NCBI GenBank assembly: GCA_965205155.1
Contig: OZ242033.1
Span: 1 to 64,000, forward strand
DNA from: Aldehydirespirator sp965205155
GTDB lineage: Bacteria > Actinomycetota > Acidimicrobiia > Acidimicrobiales > Aldehydirespiratoraceae
Length of the DNA stretch: 64,000 nucleotides
Direction of reading: 5' to 3'
Shown here piece after piece: positions 25,624 to 34,254 of the stretch (position 1 is its first letter; each line of letters opens with the position of its first letter). The notes under the pieces were generated by a model. It did not search any database. It was not told where the DNA came from and saw only the letters and a program-made list of their open reading frames with translations. The position numbers and the translations under genes were made by a program.

Positions 25624-25754
25624 CCACCGTCGAAGCTGAGCGCGTCGATGTAGGCCTGATCGTCGGCCGCATGCTCGCTGGCCGCCACTGCAGCCGACTG
25701 CCGGTGAGCCTCGACCTCATCGACATTCACTATTTCAAATGGATATAGAGTCAT
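25620..25754 (-). CDS. Short antitoxin-like ORF (MazE position)
   Basis: 44 residues from ATG 25754, with AGGAGA directly upstream: FEIVNVDEVEAHRQSAAVAASEHAADDQAYIDALSFDGG. The acidic C-terminus with AADDQAYIDALS resembles the toxin-wrapping tail of MazE-like antitoxins. Its stop overlaps the MazF-like start (ATGA). The DNA-binding N-terminal half is missing or very short, so it may itself be a remnant. Confidence 0.45.
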   Translation of the reverse strand: MTLYPFEIVNVDEVEAHRQSAAVAASEHAADDQAYIDALSFDGG

Positions 25755-25821
25755 TCTCCTATATTACCTGCTAGGTAACCCAATCGGACCACATATTCGA
25801 GACACCCACGTAGGAGGCGCG

Positions 25822-28800
25822 CTAGAGGACGTTGCCGTAGCGGTGGGTGGTGCGGCTGATGGCCTGCTCGCGCAGGTAGTGGAGCAGCTCGATACGGCCC
25901 TCGGCGGTGACGGGGTCGTCGGCGACGTGGATGCCGGCCTCGTTGGCTGCGGCTCTCAGCTCGTGGCTGCAGGTTCCCACCACTCGCACCCGGTCGACTT
26001 CGAGGGAGCCGAGCCGGGATGCGAACTCGCGGCTGGTTTCATCGGCGGCAAGCGACTCTATGAGAGGTGCACCGCAGCGGTCGGCTGCAGTCCGGACTCG
26101 TTCGATGTCACGGGCCGCGGCGCCGGGCTCAGCGCGGAGCGCCATACGGGGCAGGGGTCGGTAGCGCAGGACGTTGGACTCGCAGAACAAGCCGGTGGGG
26201 TCGTGCTCGACACCGAACTCTGCCTGCCAGGCGGCTTCGTCGCTGGCTCGGGCCGCGGCCAGCCACTGGTCGTCCGGCTGGCCGGTGTCGACCGGGTGCC
26301 AGGTTCCTAGCCGGGCCACGTAGTTGGGGCCGCCCGCCTTGGTGCCGGGACCGACCGAGGAGCGCTTCCAGCCGCCGAAGGGCTGGCGGCGCACGATGGC
26401 GCCGGTGGTGCCCCGGTTGATGTAGGCGTTGCCCACCTCGACGGTGTCGGTCCATCGGCTGATCTCGGCCGGGTCGAGCGTGTGGATACCGCCGGTGAGG
26501 CCGTAGGCGGTCGAGTTCTGGATGGCGACGGCCTCGTCGAGCGAGTCGGCTCGCATGACGCCCAGCACGGGCCCGAAGCACTCGGTCAGGTGGAACCACG
26601 AGCCGGGCCTCACTCCCAGGCGCACGCCGGGGGTCCAGGTCTGCGAGCCCACGCGGCGGGGCTCGACCAGCCACTCCTCGCCGTCGTCGAGGCGGGTGAG
26701 GGCCCGCAGCAGCTTGCCCTCGGGCTCGCTGATGGTCGGACCCATGGTGGTGGCCAGGTCGGTGCTGGCGCCGACCTTGATGCTGGTCACCGCGTCGGTG
26801 AGCTGGCGGCGTAGGCGGGGCGAGTCGTAGGCCTTGCCCACGCAGATGGCCAGGCTGGCGGCCGAGCACTTCTGGCCGGAGTGGCCGAACGCGGACGACA
26901 CGAGGTCGGCCGCGGCCAGGTCGATGTCGGCGTTGGACGTGATCACCATGGCGTTCTTGCCCGATGTCTCCGCCAGCAGGCGCAAGTCGGGCTTCCACGA
27001 CAGGAACATCCGGGCGGTGTCATAGGCCCCGGTCAAGATCACGGCATGCACGCTCCGATGAGTGACCAGGTGGCGGCCCACGCTGTCGTCGGGAGTCCGC
27101 ACGAGGGAGACCAGACCCTCGGGCAGGCCCGCGGCCCAGCAGCACTCGGCCACGATCTCGGCGCAGCCGGGCGTCTCGGGCGCGGGCTTGAGAATCACCG
27201 CGTTGCCGGCGGCCAGTGCTGCGAGCAGGCCCCCGGCGGGTGTTGCCACCGGGAAGTTCCACGGCGGCACCACCAGCACGACTCCGAACGGCTCGAACCG
27301 GGCCAGGCTCGCGCCGGCCAGCCCCGGATGGGCCAGGTCCGCGCCGGCCGGCCCCGGATGGGCCAGGTCGAGGGCCCGCTCGCCGTACCAGCGGGCGAAG
27401 TCGATGGCCTCGGACACCTCGGGGTCGGCTTCGGCCACGGTCTTGTGGCCCTCGTGGACCATGGCCGCCACCAGATCGCCGCGGCACCGGGCCAGGGTGT
27501 CGGCCACCCGCCACAACAGGTCGCGGCGCTCGGCGGGGGACCGGTCGGCCCACCCCGGCTGCGCGCCCGCGGCGGCCTCGACCACCCGATCCACGTCGGC
27601 GGTCCGGCGGGTGACCGGGGTGGAGGGTCCGCTCCACTGTCTGGAGAGGATCCCGCGGGCCCAGTCCCGGTTGGCGGCCAGCACGGGGTCGGTGTCGGCC
27701 TCGTTGAAGAAGCCCCGGGCAGGGTCGGAGGGCGGCGGCGGCTCACGGCGGTCCTGGCGTCGGCGCGGGGACCGCCCGACCGTCCACCGGCTCGCCACCG
27801 CAGCCCGGAACTTGGCCGCTTCGGCCTCGAACGCGGCGCTGCCGGGCCGCAGGCCGAACAGGTGGTGGATGAAGTTCTCCTCTGAGGCGTTCTCCTCCAG
27901 GCGGCGGAACAGGTAAGCGATGGCCACGTCGAAGTTCTCGTCGGCCACCGCCGGCGTGTACAGCAGCACTCCCCTGCCGTCGGATCGCAGCAGCCGGGCC
28001 TGGGTGGGAGCCATCCCCTGGAGCAGCTCGAACTCGACCCGGTCGCGAACTTGGCGCCGTGCGGCCAGCAGGTCGGCCCAGGCGACATCGAAGAGGTTGT
28101 GGCTGGCGACGCCGATGCGCACGGAGCCGGTGCGCTCCGGCGTCAGCACCCAGTCGAGGCAGCGCTTGTAGTTGGCGTCGGTCTCGGCCTTGGTCCCATA
28201 GGGAGCCTGAGGCCAGCCGTGCATGGCCGCGTCCACCCGCTCCATGGCCAGGTTGGCCCCCTTGACCAGGCGGATCTTGATCGAGCCGGAGCGGCGCCCG
28301 TCCGCGACCAGCCGGTTGTGCCAGTCGACCAGTCCCCGCAGAGCCTCGAAGGAGTCGGGCAGGTAGGCCTGCACTGCGATGCCGAGATCGACGGCTGCGA
28401 ACTCGGACTCGCCGAGCAGGGCGCGGAAGGCCTCGGTGGTGAGCTCGAGGTCGTGGTACTCCTCCATGTCGAGGTTGATGAACGTCGGCGGCGCGCTGGC
28501 CGCGGCCGCTCGCACCAGCGGGCGCAGGGCCTCCACCACCCGCTTTAGCGACCGGTCGAAGTCCCAGGGGTTCAGCTGCGAGACCACCGCCGAGACCTTC
28601 ACCGACACGTAGTCCACGTCGGGCTGGTCCAGGGTGTCGAGCACCTCGGTGTGGCGGCGGCCGGCCTCGGCGTCGCCGAGCACGGCCTCGCCCAGCATGT
28701 TGACGTTGAGCGAGAAACCCTCAGCGGCGCGGGCCCGCATATGGGTGCCCAGCCGCTCGGGCTCGGAGTCGACGACGAGGTGGCCCACCAGCGTTCGCAT

Positions 28801-29148
28801 GCGTCGCCTGGCCATCGGCATCACCAGCCGGGGGAGCCGGGGGCCGAGGCGCGCGCCGAGGCGAACCAGCAGCCGGTCCAGCGGCGACAGGAACGAGGGC
28901 AGCTCGTCCTGGCCCACCAGCGACGCGAGCTGTCGAGCGGAGGTGGCCGGGTCCTCGGGGCGTATCACCCGGTCCACGAATCTCATGGCGAAGGCGGTGC
29001 CGGGCCGGTCACTCACCACCTCGGCCAGGCGCCGAGCGGCCGATCGGTCCCGCCTCGACACCGGCGCGGCGCCCGCTGCCAGCCAGCACTCGACGCGCTC
29101 GACGGCCTCGTCGGCCAGCAGATCGGTGTCGCCGGTTTCGCCGTCCAT
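25822..29148 (-). CDS. putA: Bifunctional proline dehydrogenase / delta-1-pyrroline-5-carboxylate dehydrogenase (PutA)
   Basis: 1108 residues. The N-terminal proline dehydrogenase barrel spans about 75-450 (LNVNMLGEAVLGDAEAGRR, VSVKVSAVVSQLNPWDF, FINLDMEEYHDLELT, GSIKIRLVKGANLAMER, and ASHNLFDVAWA). The aldehyde dehydrogenase domain follows: VVPPWNFPVATPAGGLLAALAAGNAVILKPAPETP, catalytic Glu in LAETSGKNAM and Cys in SAFGHSGQKCSAASLAI. It oxidises proline to glutamate via FAD and NAD+. A short 10-residue repeat lies just before the ALDH start (about 595-620). It lacks a DNA-binding RHH domain, so it is not self-regulating; the divergent TetR gene is the obvious candidate regulator. Confidence 0.93.
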   Translation of the reverse strand: MDGETGDTDLLADEAVERVECWLAAGAAPVSRRDRSAARRLAEVVSDRPGTAFAMRFVDRVIRPEDPATSARQLASLVGQDELPSFLSPLDRLLVRLGARLGPRLPRLVMPMARRRMRTLVGHLVVDSEPERLGTHMRARAAEGFSLNVNMLGEAVLGDAEAGRRHTEVLDTLDQPDVDYVSVKVSAVVSQLNPWDFDRSLKRVVEALRPLVRAAAASAPPTFINLDMEEYHDLELTTEAFRALLGESEFAAVDLGIAVQAYLPDSFEALRGLVDWHNRLVADGRRSGSIKIRLVKGANLAMERVDAAMHGWPQAPYGTKAETDANYKRCLDWVLTPERTGSVRIGVASHNLFDVAWADLLAARRQVRDRVEFELLQGMAPTQARLLRSDGRGVLLYTPAVADENFDVAIAYLFRRLEENASEENFIHHLFGLRPGSAAFEAEAAKFRAAVASRWTVGRSPRRRQDRREPPPPSDPARGFFNEADTDPVLAANRDWARGILSRQWSGPSTPVTRRTADVDRVVEAAAGAQPGWADRSPAERRDLLWRVADTLARCRGDLVAAMVHEGHKTVAEADPEVSEAIDFARWYGERALDLAHPGPAGADLAHPGLAGASLARFEPFGVVLVVPPWNFPVATPAGGLLAALAAGNAVILKPAPETPGCAEIVAECCWAAGLPEGLVSLVRTPDDSVGRHLVTHRSVHAVILTGAYDTARMFLSWKPDLRLLAETSGKNAMVITSNADIDLAAADLVSSAFGHSGQKCSAASLAICVGKAYDSPRLRRQLTDAVTSIKVGASTDLATTMGPTISEPEGKLLRALTRLDDGEEWLVEPRRVGSQTWTPGVRLGVRPGSWFHLTECFGPVLGVMRADSLDEAVAIQNSTAYGLTGGIHTLDPAEISRWTDTVEVGNAYINRGTTGAIVRRQPFGGWKRSSVGPGTKAGGPNYVARLGTWHPVDTGQPDDQWLAAARASDEAAWQAEFGVEHDPTGLFCESNVLRYRPLPRMALRAEPGAAARDIERVRTAADRCGAPLIESLAADETSREFASRLGSLEVDRVRVVGTCSHELRAAANEAGIHVADDPVTAEGRIELLHYLREQAISRTTHRYGNVL
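27301..27370. repeat. 30-bp in-frame tandem repeat inside putA
   Basis: 2.3 copies with period 30 encode repeats of DLAHPGPAGA in the segment joining the two enzyme domains. The copies differ by one or two bases. Confidence 0.85.
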
Positions 29149-29469
29149 GCCTCGCTCGCCCCTTCCTGCCGCGAGCCAGGGCTTGTCCTGCTCCTAGACC
29201 ATGATCGCGCCTGCCCGCAACGGCTCGCAGTGCAAGACGCCGTGCCGCGCGTTGCCCGGAGTGCCGGATGCCCCGGGTGGGTCGACGCGCGACCGACCGA
29301 CCGTCCGCTCCTGGACCGAGTCATTGATGGCCGATCCGCGCCACTGTAGGCTCGCGAAGCTAATGAGTACCCAGGGTCAAGGGGTGCACAACTCCAGTTG
29401 TGCACCCCTTGGGGCCTCTAGCCATTGTTGTCCGGCCCAGCGCAGGAGACTTCGCCCTAGGGGGGTTTC
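29149..29469. other. 321-bp divergent intergenic region, putA / tetR
   Basis: It holds the start regions of both genes and a 34-bp near-perfect palindrome at 29378-29411. No further ORF is credible. Confidence 0.6.
29378..29411. promoter_or_regulatory. 16-bp-arm palindrome upstream of TetR gene (candidate operator)
   Basis: CAAGGGGTGCACAACT, CC, then the exact complement. It lies 58 bp before the TetR start and 230 bp from the putA start. Perfect symmetry with a 2-bp centre fits a dimer-binding operator. It could also fold as a hairpin in RNA, but no T tract follows. Confidence 0.6.
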
Positions 29470-30072
29470 GTGAGCCCGGGAGAGCCCGATCAGACGACCC
29501 GGCAACTGCTGGAGTTCGCTACTGAGGAGTTCATCCAACGCGGCTACGACGCGACCCGTGTCAACGACATCGCCCGGCGCGCCGGGCTGACGTCAGGAGC
29601 CGTCTACGGTCGCTGGCGCAACAAGGCCGAGGTGCTGGCCGCCGCGCTCGGGTACACCTTCGAGCGGATACTGCCTGAACGCGTGCTCAAGCATTCACAG
29701 ACCGACGGGATGCATCCACCGGACATGCTGGCAATGCTGTCGGCCAGTCTGCTGCCCGACGCCGGACTGCGGGACGTGATGGTCCATGCGTTCGGCAGTG
29801 CCCGTAACAACGAAGAGATCGCGGCCCGCCTCAAGGAATACATCAACAGGGAGTCCGAACAGATCAGCGGCATCATCGAGGAGGGCAAGCAGGCCGGCTT
29901 CTGCGACCCGGACCTGAGCACCGCCGCCATGTCGCTGCTGTGCCAGGCGGTCGGGATCGGCGTTCACCTGGTGATGGCAGCGGGTCTCGACGAAGACCGT
30001 ATTCCCTCCGCCGACGACTGGAACGAGCTGAACTCCAGGCTCATCGAAAAGGGAGCACCTCCCAGCAGCTGA
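29470..30072 (+). CDS. TetR-family transcriptional regulator
   Basis: 200 residues from GTG 29470 with AGGGGGG upstream. The HTH is RQLLEFATEEFIQRGYDATRVNDIARRAGLTSGAVYGRWRNKAEVLAAAL, the TetR_N signature. The ligand-binding C-terminal domain is helical and generic. It is divergent from putA, and a 34-bp palindrome lies between them, so autoregulation and control of putA are plausible. Confidence 0.88.
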   Translation: MSPGEPDQTTRQLLEFATEEFIQRGYDATRVNDIARRAGLTSGAVYGRWRNKAEVLAAALGYTFERILPERVLKHSQTDGMHPPDMLAMLSASLLPDAGLRDVMVHAFGSARNNEEIAARLKEYINRESEQISGIIEEGKQAGFCDPDLSTAAMSLLCQAVGIGVHLVMAAGLDEDRIPSADDWNELNSRLIEKGAPPSS

Positions 30073-30138
30073 CCCGGCACCGAGCCCCGGCAGCAGCAGC
30101 CTGCGTTGTAGGAGCAGGCTGTGCTCGCTCGCTCGGCA

Positions 30139-30165
30139 GTTATTGTCGTGCCAACAACAATAACT
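30139..30165. repeat. Inverted repeat AGTTATTGT/ACAATAACT
   Basis: 9-bp perfect arms with a 9-nt spacer in an otherwise GC-rich stretch. It lies 66 bp after the TetR stop and may act as a weak terminator or operator. Confidence 0.55.
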
Positions 30166-30202
30166 AGGAGGGCGCGTGCTCGAATCGTCGGAAATCGAAG
30201 AA

Positions 30203-30221
30203 CCCCCCCCCCCCCCCCCCC
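30203..30221. repeat. Homopolymer run of 19 C
   Basis: An uninterrupted C19 tract preceded by GAA and followed by ACCGCC. It lies 249 bp upstream of the DUF4173 gene start. Such tracts slip easily in replication and in sequencing. Confidence 0.95.
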
Positions 30222-30469
30222 ACCGCCGGCGCCGGGCATGGCCGACCCGTCCTTCCATCCCTAGCGCCGGCCAAGCGACGGGGCGAGCACCCAGCCACGC
30301 CTCGGTGCCGTCACGTGGGAAGCGGGCCGCCGGACGCTGCTAGCCGTCCGGGTGCGCTCAACTGCTGGTGGGTCGAGTGCAAGGCCCGGCCACCACCCGG
30401 CGGGAGTTGTCCATCTACCTCTGTATCGTGTTGTCGCCGGCCAGTTCTTCGTTAGTCGGGAGAGACCTG

Positions 30470-32047
30470 GTGACACAGAGAGCCCTGAAGTCGCGACGGC
30501 AAGGGCCCCAACAACCGGAGCCGGCCTCACCTCCGAAGGTCCAGCCCGACGGCTCCCTGCCTGTTGCCGCCATCCTCTCGGCCGGCATCGCAATTGGGTT
30601 CGCCGGCGACCAGCTTCTGCGGGTGCCGGCGGGCCCCGGCCTCAACATCTTCCTGTTGTTCGTGGGTCTCGCCGCCGCCGTCTGGATCGTGACTCGGCGA
30701 GGTGAATCTCCGCTCAGCCGGGAAGCGTCGTCTTGGATCGGAGTGGGGCTCCTCTGTAGTGCCGCTCTGCTTTGGCGGGGCTCCGACATTCTCCATTTCG
30801 GAATCCTCGTCGCGGCGTTCACGGCGTTCTCGCTGCCGCTTCTCGACGCGGGACGGGCGTGGACCATGAGGTCCGGCGTCTTGGACATCTTCGAGGCCGT
30901 GGCGGGAGCCGGGCTCTACTCAGCGTCCGGAAGCACTCGACTGATGAGCCGCGGGCACTGGGATCAGGTCGGAGCGGGCACACCCCGACGGACCGCACAC
31001 GCCGTTGTCCGGATTGCCTTCGGCGGGGTGCTCCTCGCGCTCGTCCCGCTGGTGGTCTTCGGAGCACTCTTCATTTCGGCCGATGAGGTGTTCGCCACGA
31101 TTGTCGGAGACTTGACGAGCATCGACTTGGAGGCCTTCGGTTCGCATCTGGTGGTCATCGCCGTTCTGTCATGGCTCGCTTGCGGCTACCTGGTCAGCGT
31201 GTCGTCGGGCACGAGGCTCAAGGGAATCCGACGCCTCAAGCTCACCCGCCCGACGCTTGGGATCCCCGAGGTAGCCACTGCTATGAGCCTGGTGGATCTC
31301 CTGTTCCTGGGCTTCGTGATCGTGCAGTTTCGTTACCTGTTCGGAGGAGGTTCCTGGGTCGAGGTCACTCCGGGTATCACGTACGCCGCCTACGCCCGTG
31401 CCGGCTTCTTCCAGCTCGTCGCCGCGGTGGCGTTGGCCATTCCCTGGCTCCTCGCCACGCACACCCTGCTCGGTGAGCGCAGTCTGAGGGCACGGGCAGT
31501 CTTCGGCGGACTCGCGGGCGTCCACCTCCTGCTCCTCATGGTCGTTGTCGCCTCCGCGATCCAACGCATGCAGGCCTACCAAACCGCCTACGGCCTCACG
31601 GAATTGCGGGTCGTGGTGACCGCGGTGCTCGTGTGGTTGACGGTCGTCGTGGTCTGGTTCGGGGCGACTGTGTTCAGCGGCCGGCGCGACCGCTTCGCCT
31701 TCGGCGGCCTAGTCACGGCTTTCGTCCTGGTGGGTGCGCTGCAGATCGTCAATCCTGCCGGTCTGGTCGCCCGTCACAATCTCGACCGGATCGCGCCGTT
31801 GGGAGTGGTGGACGTGGAACACCTCGGTTCGCTCGGGAGTGACGCAGCACCCGTTCTGGTTGCCCGCCTCGACGAGCTACCGGATGAGGCACAGTGTTCG
31901 CTGGCGCGCCGGCTCCTGCACCAGTGGGGCCCCGAACGACCTGCCGACTGGCTCAGCTTCAACTGGTCCGAGAGCCGGGCGCGGCACGCCGTGGATGACA
32001 ACCTCGAAACGCTACGCAATCTGGCGGATGCGACAGATTGCAGTTGA
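30470..32047 (+). CDS. DUF4173 multi-pass membrane protein
   Basis: 525 residues from GTG 30470, with GGGAGAG 6 nt upstream; an in-frame start at 30368 is less likely. About ten transmembrane helices run from residue 30 to 400, with the DUF4173 block FGALFISADEVFATIVGDL in the middle. The C-terminal part is soluble and ends LSFNWSESRARHAVDD, a motif typical of these proteins. DUF4173 proteins are uncharacterised; some neighbour envelope or signalling genes. A hairpin with TTTT follows at 32081-32118. Confidence 0.75.
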   Translation: MTQRALKSRRQGPQQPEPASPPKVQPDGSLPVAAILSAGIAIGFAGDQLLRVPAGPGLNIFLLFVGLAAAVWIVTRRGESPLSREASSWIGVGLLCSAALLWRGSDILHFGILVAAFTAFSLPLLDAGRAWTMRSGVLDIFEAVAGAGLYSASGSTRLMSRGHWDQVGAGTPRRTAHAVVRIAFGGVLLALVPLVVFGALFISADEVFATIVGDLTSIDLEAFGSHLVVIAVLSWLACGYLVSVSSGTRLKGIRRLKLTRPTLGIPEVATAMSLVDLLFLGFVIVQFRYLFGGGSWVEVTPGITYAAYARAGFFQLVAAVALAIPWLLATHTLLGERSLRARAVFGGLAGVHLLLLMVVVASAIQRMQAYQTAYGLTELRVVVTAVLVWLTVVVVWFGATVFSGRRDRFAFGGLVTAFVLVGALQIVNPAGLVARHNLDRIAPLGVVDVEHLGSLGSDAAPVLVARLDELPDEAQCSLARRLLHQWGPERPADWLSFNWSESRARHAVDDNLETLRNLADATDCS

Positions 32048-32080
32048 GCCCGCGGCAGGCGTGATCATCGCGTTGGTGTG

Positions 32081-32118
32081 AAGCCCAGACCAGGGCGGGT
32101 GCTCTGACCTGGGCTTTT
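32081..32118 (+). terminator. Intrinsic terminator after DUF4173 gene (AAGCCCAG stem, TTTT)
   Basis: AAGCCCAG...CTGGGCTT with TTTT. The right half lies inside the 65-bp att repeat. Its counterpart at 43607-43644 has a longer perfect stem (AAGCCCAGGTC/GACCTGGGCTT). The left copy carries a mismatch (AC against GT), as expected if left and right halves have been exchanged by recombination. Confidence 0.7.
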
Positions 32119-32165
32119 GTTGGTGGCGGGGGTAGGAATTGAACCTACGACCTTCGGGTTATGAG
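32101..32165. repeat. attL: 65-bp duplicate of tRNA-fMet 3' half plus flank
   Basis: Identical over 65 bp to 43627-43691. It contains the tRNA sequence from the CCA end back to the anticodon loop and then stops, followed by unrelated DNA. It is a truncated tRNA, not a functional gene, and marks the far end of the integrated island. Confidence 0.9.
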
Positions 32166-32285
32166 TTGCTCCCGGGCCGTGCCGGGTCGTGTCGGCCTGT
32201 GCCAGAAAGTGCTTTTGACATGGTGTTTCGCGAATTCGCCGTGCCGGACGATTGCCTGTGGATAACGCCCCGTGCCGCCCCGTCC

Positions 32286-32305
32286 ATTAGAAGATCCATT
32301 AGAAG
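32286..32305. repeat. Left subterminal 20-bp repeat (ATTAGAA-type)
   Basis: Two tandem ATTAGAAG units. The stretch matches 43569-43588 at 19 of 20 positions in the same orientation. It lies 121 bp inside attL and could be an arm-type binding site for a recombinase or excision factor. Confidence 0.7.
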
Positions 32306-32308
32306 CCG

Positions 32309-33076
32309 TCAGGGCTGTAGCTCCCATTCGGCGTGGATGTCGCACACGGAGAGCTGGATCTGCTTGACCGTGATCTTGGCATCGGACCTGTCCAGTGAGA
32401 CCCGTGCGGCCGCCGGGTTCCCGCCGTACGCGCAGTCGATGGTGGGTCCGTCGGCGTCGAACGCGGATTGGGGCGCGTCCGCGAGGGACTGGAAGATGGC
32501 AGTAGGGATCTCGATGAGTTGGTAGCGGTGCGGCATCGTGGTCCGATCGACGCGGAACGCCCGCAGCATCACGATCGCGTCGACCGCATCGCAGTACTCC
32601 TCGAAGAGTTCAAGGGTGTGTTCCTGGCGCGTGCGCGCTGAACGGACATCTTGAATCCAGGCGGCCTCCGTCAGCTTGGAGATGTGCGCGGTCGTCTCAG
32701 ACAGCCGTTTCGCCGCGGTCGACTTCAGGGACAATCTGCGCTCGGGCCCGTCGGCCGCTTCGACAGTCAGGTCCACGAAACGCTGCGTGGCCGAGCCGGG
32801 AGAGTCCAAGGCCCAATCGACGGCCCCGCATGTGTTCCGGAAGGCCGTTTCAAAGCTCGTGAGTCCGAGCGCCTCCACGGTGATGCCGTGGTGAGCGGAG
32901 ATCATCAGCCCGAAGTACTCGATCCAGTCGGGCTCGGCGGTAATCCAGGTCGGTTCTGATTCCGGAAACTGAACCCGGGGCGGGTCGGCCAGAGAATCGA
33001 CCATGCGGGCCACGAACCGCACACCCATCGGCGACAGGTCGTCGATGCTCTGCTTGAGGGCCTCCCGGTCGCTCAC
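32309..33076 (-). CDS. SmaI-like type II restriction endonuclease
   Basis: 255 residues, close to the roughly 250 of SmaI. The order SLKSTAAKRLSETTAHISKL, LELFEEYCDAVDAIVMLRAFRV, RYQLIEIPTAIFQSL and ITVKQIQLSVCDIHAEWEL parallels SmaI, as I remember that sequence, including the YQL[I/V]EIP strand and the C-terminal H-x-x-W-[ED]. Its start overlaps the stop of the N4-cytosine-type methyltransferase by 4 bp, the expected restriction-modification pairing. If the match holds, the site should be CCCGGG or a relative. The similarity is recalled by eye, not computed. The gene lies at the left end of the tRNA-linked island. Confidence 0.65.
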   Translation of the reverse strand: MSDREALKQSIDDLSPMGVRFVARMVDSLADPPRVQFPESEPTWITAEPDWIEYFGLMISAHHGITVEALGLTSFETAFRNTCGAVDWALDSPGSATQRFVDLTVEAADGPERRLSLKSTAAKRLSETTAHISKLTEAAWIQDVRSARTRQEHTLELFEEYCDAVDAIVMLRAFRVDRTTMPHRYQLIEIPTAIFQSLADAPQSAFDADGPTIDCAYGGNPAAARVSLDRSDAKITVKQIQLSVCDIHAEWELQP

Positions 33077-34065
33077 AGCGCCAGGCGATGCTCGATCAGG
33101 TCGACGAAGGCAGGGTTCAGTTCGATGCCTACCCAGCGGCGACCCAGCTCACGTGCAGCCAACAACGTCGTTCCCGATCCGGCGTAAGGATCGAGCACCA
33201 CATCGCCGGGCTCGCTGGTGATCATCACGCACTGCCGGGCCAGCGTCATCGGCATCACCGCGGGGTGATCGTCCACACCGCTGTCGGCGCGCCGGCGAGG
33301 CTCAGTGTTGATGTCCCACACGGTGCGAAGCCGCCGGTCATTGGGACCCCGCACCGCGTCCACGTCGTAGTAGTAGTCCTGGCTCTTGGACAACAAGAAC
33401 ACCGTCTCATGAGCCTTGGTGGGCCGGTCCTTCACCGACTCGGGATGCGCGTTGGGCTTGTGCCAGATCACCTCCGAACGCAGCCACCACCCTGCGTCCT
33501 GCAGCGCCAGCGCAAGGCGCCAGGGCACTCCGATGAGGTCCTTGGGCTTGAGCCCCTCCGGCGTCGACGGGCGAACCCGCATAGCCCGAGCCCGGTTCTT
33601 TCGATCCGGAGCCCGGTACCGGCGGTTGCCGGAGGTGTAGCTGTCGCCCACGTTGAGCCACACTGTCCCGTCGTCGGTGAGCACCCGGCGCACCTTGTCG
33701 AAGGTCACCGCAATGCTCTTGAGGTAATCGCCGAGCGCGTCGTCACGCCCGATCTGCCCGTCCGCCTCGTAGTCGCGAAGCGACCAATACGGCGGCGACG
33801 TCACCACCGTGCGCACGCTGCGATCAGGCAGCATGTCGAGCCCCTCCAACGCCGGCCCACATATCAGCACTGAACCATCCAGCCGGTCCGCGGGCTCAGC
33901 GTCAACCGAGGCCACGCGTCGATACGGCATCGCCGAGCCCAACTCCTCGCGGCGCTTCATCGCCTCCGACGCTAACCGCTCCCGTCTCGTCAAGGGAGGA
34001 TCTCCGGCACCGATATCGAACAGACGTTCGCCCATGCCGCACACGGTAGGGAAGACCTGTGACAC
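33073..34065 (-). CDS. DNA methyltransferase, beta-class with SPPY motif (N4-cytosine type)
   Basis: 330 residues (ATG 34065; ATG 34035 also possible). Motif IV is VVTSPPYWSL at about 87-96; SPPY is typical of N4-cytosine enzymes. Motif I is DVVLDPYAGSGTTLLAARELGRRWVGIELN at the C-terminus. This IV-before-I order is beta class. The target-recognition region lies between them (about 140-250) and includes PKDLIGVPWRLALALQDAGWWLR. It is coupled by a 4-bp overlap to the SmaI-like endonuclease and would protect host DNA from it. Confidence 0.87.
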   Translation of the reverse strand: MSQVFPTVCGMGERLFDIGAGDPPLTRRERLASEAMKRREELGSAMPYRRVASVDAEPADRLDGSVLICGPALEGLDMLPDRSVRTVVTSPPYWSLRDYEADGQIGRDDALGDYLKSIAVTFDKVRRVLTDDGTVWLNVGDSYTSGNRRYRAPDRKNRARAMRVRPSTPEGLKPKDLIGVPWRLALALQDAGWWLRSEVIWHKPNAHPESVKDRPTKAHETVFLLSKSQDYYYDVDAVRGPNDRRLRTVWDINTEPRRRADSGVDDHPAVMPMTLARQCVMITSEPGDVVLDPYAGSGTTLLAARELGRRWVGIELNPAFVDLIEHRLAL

Positions 34066-34254
34066 CCCGAGGCGGGCAGCGACAGTTGCTCGTGAAATCC
34101 CCAGGTCCTTCCCCAGGAACAGCTACGAAATCCACATGAATCCTCTACGGATTGTGACCGAGATCAACAGGGCCGTGTGCTAGTGCTGGTCTCATGCGGA
34201 GACTCGTCTGCAGACAGCTAGGGCTTGCGAGACAGCTAGGGCTTGAGCCCGAAG
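34066..34254. other. Intergenic stretch with 15-bp direct repeat
   Basis: No gene is seen. GACAGCTAGGGCTTG occurs at 34213-34227 and 34231-34245 (period 18), next to the broken left edge of the IS3 remnant. Confidence 0.6.

Larger units (their letters stand above)
30073..30469. other. 397-bp intergenic region with hairpin and poly-C run
   Basis: No gene is supported. It contains an inverted repeat (30139-30165) and a run of 19 C (30203-30221). Reading frames here are low-complexity artefacts. Confidence 0.6.

Noticed and set aside
32101..32165. A second tRNA-fMet gene
   Set aside because: Only the 3' half and anticodon loop are present; the 5' half is replaced by unrelated DNA, so it is an attachment-site stub.
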